Shown: in pieces, positions 8,784 through 18,548 of the stretch | Position numbering within the stretch: the first letter of the stretch is position 1 | Layout of the letters: every line of letters starts with the position of its first letter | Assembly: GCA_030704615.1 (NCBI GenBank) | Contig: CM060733.1 | Span: forward strand, 64,668,001-64,732,000 | Length of the DNA stretch: 64,000 nucleotides | Direction of reading: 5' to 3' | DNA from: Takakia lepidozioides | Taxonomy: Eukaryota; Streptophyta; Takakiopsida; Takakiales; Takakiaceae | The notes under the pieces: model-generated | Told to the model about the DNA's origin: nothing | Seen by the model: only the letters and a program-made list of their open reading frames with translations | Databases searched by the model: none | Made by a program: the position numbers and the translations under genes

Positions 8784-10956
8784 ATCATGCAGAAACAAAC
8801 GATTCCTACTCCACAGGCGGTACAGTTACTGAAGGAGCTGCGATTATAAGGATTGCAAAGCAAAGATTGGACATTGCACCATAGGCAGTACATGTTACAA
8901 TTCTTGCAGAACTTTGAGCCTAGGACAGGAGCAACAACGGTGAAGGGAGTTGAATTAGAAATTACTCCCCTATACCTACAACAATTGTTTGAATTGCCAT
9001 CAGGTCAAGTGCATGTGGAGGAGCACAGGGCAAGACTGCAAATAGGGGACTTATTCCAAGAAGGGAGTTTCTTTAAAACTCAGGGTTATGCTTGTACCAA
9101 GGCCGTGTACCCAGGGCTAAGGGAGGTAGGCCAGGTATTGAACGTTCTGTTTGCCATGAAACAGAACCAACAGTATTTGAGCAGATCCTTCACAGAGGAA
9201 GTACTCAAAGCCCTGAGAGGAGAAGAGGTAGCATGGGCGGACATAATGTACAACGCACTGGTAGAGGAGATGAAGAGATTACAAGGCACTGCCGCAAAGT
9301 CTCCTATCATAGTGTCTGGGCCAATCATTGCACAAATTATTCTAGACTCGTGCATACTTGATGCGAGAGAAAGGAAGGAGATGGGAGTGTTTGAGACAGC
9401 AACCACTGCCATAGAAGAGCAAGGCTCTTCACACAGTGAGGGTGGACTGGCAAGGCAACCCCAGTCTAAGAGACAGAGGCGGGGAAAGACTGTAGTGGCG
9501 GATCCACTGACTTCACGGAAACCGCATGATAATGTTTCCCAAGCTCTTGTGTAGGAAGGGGCACAGCAGCACAAAGAGCTGCTATTATTGGAAGCAAGGC
9601 CTTCAAAGAGGGAAGAGGAAGTTACTTCAGTATCACAGCCATCACAGCCATATGATCGGCTTGCCACAGAGTTACCACAAGTTGTCCATGCAGTTCCACC
9701 AGAAATAATTGATTTGGAGAAAGAAGGGTTAGATATCCCCACTACAGAACAGGTGGTGGCAGAAATTGAGAAGGGGGACCTTCTCTATTAAAATTCTGGC
9801 TTGGTCAGGGAAACGATGATTGCAGAGGTGCAGCGGTTGTCCAAGGGAAACCTTGCTGTGCATATAATACACACACCTGTGACGGAGGTACCACAGGTAG
9901 AATGTCAAGACACTGCAACACCTGTGACGGATGAAGTGGTTCAGGAAAAAAATCTGGTGGGGCAATGGCCTGAATGGTTTGTGAGGCATCACATTGTTGA
10001 GGATCAGGGAGAACAACAGCAAGCTCACCATGATGACCCTCAACAGGCCATGCTTATGAGTTCCATAAGCAGGACACTTAATTTGTTGGGCACTTATGTC
10101 AAATCCCATGTTCCAACTACCCAATTGGCAGCTTTGAGGGAGGAACTCAGGAAGAAGTTTGAGGCTCGACTTGCCACTGAGTGTGCAAACAAAGTCAATG
10201 AGGAGGTCACTCTCAAGATACAGCAAGACTTAGAGAGTACAGAAGCTGCTTTGCAAATGGCCAAGGAACAATTGATTGAGGCAGACCTCGCGCAGGACCA
10301 GTTGCATAAAACACATAAGCAACAGCTATACCAAATGCAGGTGAAGCATGAAAGCAAGTTGCAAGAAGTGAATGCACTACATACGGAGTTGCAGACAGTG
10401 CATGACAGGATGGCCATACAATGTGCTACACTAAAAACTACGCTTGAGCAAACTACATTAGAAGTTAACAACCAAGCGGAAAGATGTATGAAGGCACAGG
10501 CTGATAATCTCGAGCAGACGAAACTCATTATTGATATGAAGAATACAATCTGTCGCAACGAGAATACTTTCAAGCAATACAGGGAGGTTGAAGCTGACCA
10601 AGAGAGGTACATCCTGGAATTGCAACAAACGCTCATGTCCAATAGAAATGAACTCTCTGTGGCTAACAAGGCTTGGAAGGAAGCCAATAATCTGGTTGCT
10701 GCATATGTGAGTTTGGTTGAACCTCATGCGAAACGCATGGAGGCTTTACAGCAGTAGATAGATGTGTACAGGCTCACAGAGGAGCAGACTTTCAGGGGTG
10801 CCACAAGCAACTTGGTGGATAACCACCTTATGCAGGTCTGGTTAGCACAAGGGCCGGTGGAAGGCAAAGCACCACGAAAGCTCACCCAAAGCGAGATGAA
10901 TGAGCTCAGACTGCAAGTGCAGAACATTGCCACAACTACTATAGACATTGTTTATA
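8783..10956 (+). pseudogene. ORF-X copy 1, partial coiled-coil protein
   Basis: Equivalent to about residues 88-812 of copy 2. In-frame stops: TAG at 9552-9554 (CAG in copy 2), TAA at 9789-9791 (GAA in copy 2) and TAG at 10755-10757 (CAG in copy 2). Blocks in order: LQFLQNFEPRTGATTVKGVE; GYACTKAVYPGLREVGQVLN; a basic KRQRRGK near 9470; then a long Gln/Glu/Ala-rich coiled coil (about 10120-10740). I do not recognise the family from sequence. Position relative to the LTR (see copy 2) suggests a retrotransposon ORF. It stops at the spacer 10957-11430 and lacks the 3' part. Confidence 0.7.
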
Positions 10957-13604
10957 TTCTTGTCACATGTGTTATCCTAGTGGACAGTCCAACAGGGAAA
11001 GTCCACTAAAGAAAATTAAATCTAAAATCCAGTCACAGCGGTTACAGCCAATCGAAAGCCAGAAAAGGGATCAAGAAATTGGAGGGAATTTAAGCGCAAG
11101 AGTCGGCGTCGTTCTAAGTAACGGGCGTCTTGACGGGACAAACCATCAATGCTATAGCTTTGAAGCTATGGAGGAACTAACAGACTATACGCTCGCAATA
11201 TTACTTACGCAGTGGCATAGGCACGGAAGAACAGAGCGGATCTTTTCTCTTAATCGATGCTTGCAAGCCCCGCAGCCTTACAAGAAATTACCCATAGCTT
11301 TTTGTGGCAACCATACGTTTATGCTTTGTGCCCTGCAGGCATTTCTTCAATTGTTACAGCCAAAACATTTCTGTGGGTCTAGAATGAAGAGAGTGAGAGG
11401 AATGGAAGAAATCAGGGTGAAGAGCACCACAATCCTGCAGAAACAAACGATTGCTACTCCACAGGCGGTACATTTACTGAAGGAGTTGCGATTGCAAGGA
11501 TTGCAAAGCAAAGATTGGACATTGCACCATATACAGTACATGTTACAATTCTTGCAGAACTTTGAGCCTAGGACAGGAGCAACAACGGTGAAGGGAGTTG
11601 AATTAGAAATTACTCCCATATACCTACAGCAATTGTTTCAATTGCCAGCAGGTCAGGTGCATGTGGAGGAGCACAGGGCAAGACTGCAAATAGGGGACTT
11701 ATTCCAAGAAGGGAGTTTCTTTAAAACTCAGGGTTATGCTTGTACCAAGGCCGTGTACCCAGGGCTAAGGGAGGTAGGCCAGGTATTGAACGTTCTGTTT
11801 GCCATGAAACAGAACCAACAGTATTTGAGCAGATCCTTCACAGAGGAAATACTCAAAGCCCTGAGAGGAGAAGAGGTAGCATGGGCGGACATAATGTACA
11901 ACGCACTGGTAGAGGAGATGAAGAGATTACAAGGCACTGCCGCAAAGTCTCCTATCATAGTGTCTGGCCCAATCATTGCTCAAATAATTCTTGATTCTGG
12001 CATACTTGATGCTCGAGAAAGAAAGGAGATGGGAGTGTTCGAGACTGAAACCACTGCAATGGAAGAGCAAGGCTCTTCACACAGTGAGGGTGGACTGGCA
12101 GGGCAACCCCAGACTAAGAGACAGAGGCGGGGAAAGACTGTAGTGGCGGATCCATTGGCTTCACGGAAACCGCATGATAATGTTTCCCAAGCTCTTGTGC
12201 AGGAAGGGGCACAACACCACAGAGAACTGCTATTATTGGAAGCAGGACCTTCAGAGAGGGAAGAGGAAGTTACTTCAGTATCATAGCCATCACAGCCAGA
12301 TGATCGGCTTGTCACAGAGTTACCACAAGTTGTCCATGCAGTTCCACCAGAAATAATTGATTTGGAGAAAGAAGGGTTAGATATTCCCACTACAGAACAG
12401 GTGGTGGCAGAAATTGAGAAGGGGGACCTTCTCTATGAATATTCTGGTCTAGTCAAAGAAACAGTGATTCCGGAGGTGCAACGGTTGTCCAGGGGAAACC
12501 CTGCGGTGCATATAATACACACACATGTGACAGAGGTACCACAGGTAGAATGTCAAGACACTGCAGCACTGGTGACGGATGAAGTGGTTCAGGAAGAAAA
12601 TCTGGTGGGGCAATGGCCTGAGTGGTTCGTGAGGCATCACACTGTTGAGGATCAGGGAGAACAGCAGCAAGCTCACCATGATGACCCTCAACAGGCCATG
12701 CTTATGAGTTCCATAAGCAGGACACTTAATTTGTTGGGCACTTATGTCAAATCCCATGTTCCAACTACCCAATTGGCAGCTTTGAGAGAGGAACTCAGGA
12801 AGGAGTTTGAGGCTCGACTTGCCACTGAGTGTGCAAACAAGGTCGTTGAAGAGGTCACTCTCAATATGCAGCAAGACTTAGAGAGTACAGAAGCGGCTTT
12901 GCAATTGACCAAGGAACAATTGATTGAGGTAGGCCTCGCGCAAGACCAGTTGCACGAAGCACATAAGCAACAGCTATACCAAATGCAGGTGAAGCATGAA
13001 AGCAAGTTGCAAGAAGTGAATGCACTACATACGGAGTTGCAGACAGTGCATGACAGGATGGCCATATAATGTGCTACACTCACAACTATGTTTGACCAAG
13101 CTACAATAGAAATAAACAGTCAAGCGGAAAGATGTACGAAGGCAGAAGCAGAGAATGTTGAGCAAGTGAAACTCATTATCGATATGAAGAATACAATCTG
13201 TTGCAATGAGAGTACTTTCAAGCAATACAGGCAGGTTGAAGCTGACCAAGAGAGGTACATCCTTGAGTTGCAACAAACACTCATGTCCAATAGAAATGAA
13301 CTCTCTGTGGCTAACAAGGCTTGGAAGGAAGCCAATAATCTGGCTGCTGCCTATGCGAGTTTGGTTGAACCTCATGCAAAGCGCATGGAGGCTTTAAAGC
13401 AGCAGATAGATGTGTACAGGCTCACAGAGAAGCAGACTTTCAGGGGTGCTACAAGCAACTTGGTGGATAACCACCTTATGCAAGTTTGGTTAGCACAAGG
13501 GCCAGTGGAGGGCAAAGCACCACGAAAGCTTACCCAAAGCGAGATGAATGAGCTCAGACTGCAAGTGCAGAACATTGCCACAACTACTATAGACAATGTC
13601 TATA
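8783..13604 (+). repeat. Tandem duplication, two 2.17-kb copies
   Basis: 8783-10956 and 11431-13604 align with a constant offset of 2648 bp and very high identity (clearly over 90% by eye). They are separated by a unique 474-bp spacer, 10957-11430. The constant offset means no net indels. Copy 1 begins next to a Ty3 RT fragment; copy 2 is continuous with the rest of ORF-X on both sides. This suggests copy 1 is a partial duplicate of an element like copy 2, or two separate insertions side by side. Confidence 0.9.
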
Positions 13605-14939
13605 GTAGGATAGCGGAGTTACAGGAGGATGTAGACGCCCTGCAGACTCAAGTGGATGACCTCATTTCAAATATCGACAAGAGAGTCTGTGTACCTGAGG
13701 AACAGCTAATGGCTTCTTATTTACAAGCGAGAACTTTGGCTTTTCAGTCTTCTTCACAGGGGTGCAGGAGATGCCAATGGTACAAGAGCCAGTGCCACCA
13801 ACACCACAACAAGTCACTATGCCAGTAGCTGACCCTGTTGTTACTACAGCCACACCACAACCACCACAGCCTGAGGTATGGGGGAATGCTGCTTTTAACC
13901 CACCTAAAACTCCAGCTGCACGGGAGTACAGTAGGGCAATGATTATGCCTTTCAACCAAATTCCCATTGTGTTGGATTTGGCTTGGAAAGAATTTAGTCC
14001 TCCGCAGTCATTGGCACATTACTATCAAATCATGCGCATTTGGCTGCCAGTGGCCACTAGGACTAAAGTTCTTCCGAACAATCGACCAATTGAGGATCAT
14101 CACTTTGCACAGTATTGGCATGAGGCAAGTACCATGTTGAAGGAATTAATTGCCTTCCAAGTTGTACATGGATTCATTTATACCAAGACCAAAGATGTAG
14201 CAAGTATTGTCATGGGTTGCGGGTTATACTACGCTGCTTGTTTTCTGGTACGTTATCACATTGAGCAACAGAAGATGCAAACGCGCTTTCTGAGTTATTC
14301 CACTGGGGATCATTGGGTCTTACCTTCAGTGCCACCTCATATGTACCTATATGAGGCAAAAGTTATGATGCAAAAGGATTCTCAGATTCGTTCATGGTTT
14401 CATGCGGCCTGGAACAATTTGTCAACACAGAAATTCGGGCCTGACGATATTTTCTTTAAGGGACATGAAGCATGGAAATATTTGCACAATTCACAAGTCA
14501 TTGGTACACCTTTCACCTGGACAGACAAGGAGCTCAGGGTCTTCACCAATTTTGCAATTCAACGCTTGCAACAAGTTTTACAGTTTAAACTTCCAGACAT
14601 GGTGGGACAACATTGTATGCCCCAGAGAATTCCAGTTAAAGTTTGACAGTTAAAACACCTCAGGGGGACGAGGATTCTGATACAACTGTTTCTTCAGCGG
14701 ACTCTTTTGACATGGCAGATGACTATGCAATTCAGATGGCAGAGAAGAAGCGACGGGGGTCTCCTATGCCTGAAAGATTACCTCGATATCAGCCTCCAGA
14801 GGGACTGACATATCCAGGTAGTGTTCAATCATCTTCCTCAACCAGTGACAGAACACGGGCTTGCACACGGAGTCCTTCACGAGACTCTAACCGTCAGAAG
14901 GGTGCTCGCTCACAAAGGGTTACAAATCCCAAACAGTAA
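11168..14939 (+). pseudogene. ORF-X copy 2, long coiled-coil ORF upstream of 3' LTR
   Basis: From ATG at 11168 (MEELTDYTLAILLTQWHRHG) a protein of about 1,250 residues can be followed. Interruptions are TAG at 12284-12286 (CAG in copy 1), TAA at 13067-13069 (CAA in copy 1), a frameshift near 13755 and a break near 14645. Order: an N-terminal alpha-helical region; a basic KRQRRGK (near 12115); a coiled coil from about residue 540 to 830; a Pro/Gln-rich linker (PTPQQVTMPV); a conserved C-terminal domain (YYQIMRIWLPVATRTK; GCGLYYAACFLVRYHIEQQK; FKGHEAWKYLHNSQVIGTPF); and a Ser/Arg-rich tail ending at 14936. It ends just before a polypurine tract and LTR, so it occupies the position after pol where plant Ty3 families can carry an extra ORF. 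I find no zinc knuckle, protease or polymerase motif. A fragment of the same domain lies next to an LTR of the same family at 54.0-54.3 kb. Function unknown. Confidence 0.65.
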
Positions 14940-14959
14940 ACCGTGAGGACACGGCTTTT

Positions 14960-14977
14960 TGAGAGGGGAAGGGGTAA
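14960..14977 (+). promoter_or_regulatory. Polypurine tract of LTR element
   Basis: The purine run tgagaggggaaggggtaa lies directly before TGTTAGAGGA, the usual arrangement for plus-strand priming next to a 3' LTR. Confidence 0.7.
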
Positions 14978-16063
14978 TGTTAGAGGACTGTCTGGGACTT
15001 AGACACTTTTACGGGATCTGTGGGGTACCCTTAATTTTTGCACAGACTGAGACCAACAGGAGCCTTAGGGGTAACAACAGCGCACTTTTGGGGGGGGGGG
15101 GGGGGGTTACACAGCCCGTCACAGTCCGACACAGCCCGTCACAGCTCACACAGCTCGTCACAGTCCGACACAGCCCGTCACAGCCGACACAGCCAGACAC
15201 ATCCAGTCACAGCCGTCCACAGCCCGTCACAGCCAACACAGCTCGTCACAGTCCGACACAGCCCATCACAGCCAACACAGCTCGTCACAGCCAACACAGC
15301 CCGTCACAGTCTGACACAGCCGACACAGCCAGACACAGCCGTCACAGCCAGTCACAGCTCGACACAGCTGACACAGTCCAACACAGTCGCACAGCCAGTC
15401 ACAGCTTGACACAGCTGTCACGACCATAGGGAACGGATAGCAGGACAGGGAACGACTGTGGGAACAACATCTGCGAATGGAACATGTTAGTTCACGGATG
15501 ACGGTTAGTGAGGGAAATAGTTAGAACAACGGGTAGGAAGATAAAGCCAGGAGCAAAGACTGGAAAAATGCACTTATTGGGGGGACTTCGGACATCACTG
15601 GGGGAAATGAGGCAGAGAGCGCATTTCTGAGCAGAAAGAGGGAGAGCACGGAGTAGGAGGAGGACGATCTGTTGATGCTTAATGAATGCAAGCAGTAGAG
15701 TTGTAATGTAGAGCAGATTAGAAACTCCATGGCTTCAGCCTGATACTTGATAGATATTAATCTGATATATACTTCATACTCACACTGTGTAGAGAGATCT
15801 GAGTGAAGCTGTGGAATGAATGGATGAGTTGATGGAATCCGATAGATTGCTGAAGCAAACTGATACTTAATTATCAACAGTAAAGTAACTAGCTAACATG
15901 AATGCGGGAAGGAAAACAAATAGGAAACACCCCCATGATACACTAGCTGTAGGTCATGACTGATTGTTCTGAGCGGGCTGAGTGCTTAGAGATTTCCAAC
16001 TCTTCTATCTTGGAGTTTTCGCCTCGGATAGCGAAGGGATGGGTGAGTAAAAGCCGCGCGACA
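14978..16063 (+). mobile_element. 3' LTR of ORF-X retrotransposon family
   Basis: Begins TGTTAGAGGACTG and ends GCGACA, i.e. TG...CA. The homologous LTR at 52981-54005 (minus) shares both ends and the flanks of an internal minisatellite; there the 3' end is followed by a primer site. The LTR interrupts LINE sequence at 16064 (next bases CAAAG would be the target duplication). It contains a 17-G run (15090-15106) and a CACAG minisatellite. The 5' partner LTR is not in place upstream. Confidence 0.75.
15108..15425 (+). repeat. CACAG minisatellite inside LTR
   Basis: Dozens of variants of GTCACAGCC and ACACAGCC/ACACAGCT in irregular alternation. Units are about 9-10 bp with 18-19 bp higher-order units. 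The homologous LTR at 53 kb holds the complementary array (about 53620-53885), so the array is part of the LTR family and varies in copy number. Confidence 0.9.
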
Positions 16064-17640
16064 CAAAGATGCAGTCTCTGTGGTGTGGACTGGCAAATGA
16101 CTGTATTTCCATTGGGCATGTGAGAGGGCTGGAATAGTATGAGTGAGTGAGTTGGAAGGATTTGATGAGAAGTGCTAGGATGTCATGGGGTATAGTGGTA
16201 TGGGCACAAGCTGCGGCTAGTCTGGTGAGAGCACGTGGTTTGTTGGTGGGGGTGTCTTTATGGTAACGCTCAACAAGCCAGCATATTTCAATGGCAGAGT
16301 CTTGTTTGGGGGGTTGTAGGGTTAGCGGGTTTGTGAGTGGAGTGGAGTATTTTTCCCATAGCCAAGTTAGTCTGTCATTAGGGATGAGACCAATGAAGCG
16401 GCCATATGGTGCGTAGATATTGGAGAGGCGACGGCCAATATGTATCATTGGGGGATCATGATCAATGTCTTTATCTGGGTTACATTCGGTCGTGCAGATG
16501 CGTATGTTGGGGGCAGCTATCGGGTTATGGATGTATCGGCTGTCTGTAGGTTGGGTAGGGGTGGTGTGCTATTGATGGATATGAGTTAGGTAGTTAGTGT
16601 TGGTGCGTTTGTGAAAAGCAGTAAGGAGGGTAAGATTGTGGTTAGGGTCGCTTTCATCATCCGAGCCAAAGAGGTCGTCCTCAATTTGCCATGTGTTGCA
16701 TCTGATGGGTAGCCAGCCCATTTACAGTAGTAGAAAGTATCAACACAGGTGGCCCCAAAGGTGTCTAAAGACGATTGGGTTTTAATTCCAAGAAAAGCTT
16801 CAATGATGAAGGCATTGGGGTTATCCGGGTTGCGGGGGGAGGTTGGGGGTGACGTAAGTGAGGTTGATTGGGGAGAGGTGGGGGTGTCAGACAGGTTGTT
16901 GGAAAAGGTTGGATAGGGTTGGGGGGAGTCGTGGCCTAGTGCTACAATTTGAGTAGAGGGTGGTGAGGGGGAGGTGTTGGGGTCTGTGGCTGAGGTATTA
17001 TTATTGTTGTATGATGTCTTAAGCTTATGGAGAATGAAGGTAGCTGGGGTGGATCTATATTGGGGTAGCAAGTCTTGGGGAGTATGAGGAAAGTGTAGAC
17101 AAGGGATCTCGCAGTCAAGAGTACATGATGCTGAAGTGGTGCAGAAATAGGGTGCGGAGATGGTGTAAGTATCGACTGGTTTTGATCGTAGCCCTGGAGT
17201 GCTTAAGAGTAAATTCGGTTGGTGTCAGGAGCCTATGCCCCGTGGCGGTGGTGAGTTGGGTGAAGGTAGGTCGTTCTTTAAAGTAGGTGAGGATGGGTGT
17301 TCTTTGTTTAGGATGAGAAGTTTCGAAATGGGAGAGGAAGGGGCTGGTGAGCCATGAAAATTCTAGGGGGGCAAGGTATTAGGATAGTGTGGTATGTCGG
17401 TTTGTATGCTAATTTTCATTTGACGGAGTATAAGCAGTGAGATGGGCGGCGGTGGGGGAGTGTAGGCAGGCATGAGGGTGAAGTGACAGGAGAAAGTAGA
17501 GACCATTGCATTTTAAAGCAATAAATTTAAGGAGGCAAGTGGTAAAAAGGCCCAAGCGTCCAGGGTGGTTAAGGGCCTCCATTCTTCTTCTTTAGATGGC
17601 AAAGTTCTGCCCAGCTTACTAAAGCTTGTTTATTTGAAGA
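16064..17640 (-). pseudogene. LINE-like ORF2 fragment with chromodomain
   Basis: Minus-strand coding sequence, broken into frames. It runs from KALVSWAELCHLK near 17630, through PLEFSWLTSPFLSHFETSHP and HRLLTPTEFTLKHSRATIKT, to a chromodomain-like block near 16800-16660: DTFGATCVDTFYYCKWAGYP, then in the next frame TWQIEDDLFGSDDE. The aromatic-rich '(Y)YxCKWxGYPxxxxTW' matches the signature of chromodomains. After a stop near 16573 follows a conserved block (PYGRFIGLIPNDRLTWLWEK; FASPHHRDCIF) cut off at 16064 by the LTR. The fragments at 58.9-64.0 kb place this region upstream of RNase H. Chromodomains are established in Ty3 chromovirus integrases; in a LINE-like ORF one is unexpected. Confidence 0.6.
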
Positions 17641-17701
17641 AACCGAAGTAGCGCCCCAGAGGAAATTCCTCACCGTGGAACAGTTCACTATTACGTTTGG
17701 A

Positions 17702-17715
17702 GGGGGGGGGGGGGG
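17702..17715. repeat. Poly-G tract (14 G)
   Basis: Uninterrupted run at the boundary between LINE sequence and the TCGCA-rich repeat. Confidence 0.9.
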
Positions 17716-18300
17716 TTAGCGATAGCGATGCCTCAAACGACCTCCAAATTGCCGCGCTTAGCGACGGAAATACACTACAGCGCCCGGGGCAACTGGCGAC
17801 GTCAGGAAGTCGCACCCACGTCGGTCCGGACGTAGCTCCCAGACATCGCAAATAGCAACCTAGGGAATCGCTAAATCCCCGGGCCTCCCCTGGACACGAC
17901 CAGCGGACGCGGAATGTCGCCACCCCCTCGAAGGCGTCGCAATATTGCAATTCCAGGGAGTCGCAACTAAGGGCAAGGAGGGGGGTCCCCTGCGTCGTGG
18001 GGCAGTCGCAAGGACGTCACCCATCCCTAGAAATAGCCACTCGCGGGCGTCACCGGCACGTCGCACCCTGGGACATTAAAGCCCGCTCTGCGACGCCTGG
18101 ACATCGCAAATGGGGTCTATTCTGCCTAGGGGACTGGCGACACCCGGGAATCGCAATGCCGTCAACCATTAGTAGGGAGGTTCCCTGGCGACGCCCAGGA
18201 ATTGCAAGGACATCGCAGCCCACGGGAGCCGTCGCTAGCTCTAGGGGAGGGCACATTCTTATGCGACTCCCGGGAGTCGCACCAACATCGCAACCCCTAA
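17716..18300. repeat. TCGCA/TGCGA-rich degenerate repeat
   Basis: Motifs such as CCAGGGAGTCGCA, CCGGGAATCGCA, CCTGGACATCGCA and inverse GCGACGCCC recur every 20-50 bp. A perfect 20-bp palindrome, TGCGACTCCCGGGAGTCGCA, lies at 18262-18281. The same motif style (cgacccccgggcgtcgcat) reappears at about 23410-23490. Open frames across it come from composition. Confidence 0.65.
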
Positions 18301-18329
18301 GCATTCAACTAGTCCCATCCCTCACCTAG

Positions 18330-18548
18330 CATGTTCAAAAAGGTTCCACCTCATCCAAACTAGCCAATAAAAAATTGGCTCTCATCAAATCCCCAATTGC
18401 AATTCGCCCTAAATTATCCATCATACAATCAGTACTAAAAACCCAAGTCCAATATTCTTTCCACACTACTCCTTTCTCTCTCACGGACATTAAAAAACTT
18501 GATAGGAGCATTACTCAACGCACAAAACGTTTATCACCAAGACCTTTG
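18330..18548 (+). pseudogene. LINE RT thumb fragment
   Basis: Encodes PIAIRPKLSIIQSVLKTQVQ, then FSLTDIKKLDRSITQRTKR, typical of the region just after the RT palm in non-LTR elements. The start matches, on the opposite strand, the end of the RT fragment at 46405-46450 (aaatccccaat...taaactatccatcat). It is fused directly to ORF1 sequence at about 18548. Confidence 0.6.

Noticed and set aside
14978-16063. Solo LTR
   Set aside because: A polypurine tract and an ORF of the same family lie directly upstream, so it is better read as a 3' LTR of a partly lost element.
18050-18329. Open frames across the TCGCA repeat
   Set aside because: Repeated sequence and CG-rich composition explain them; frames are open on both strands.
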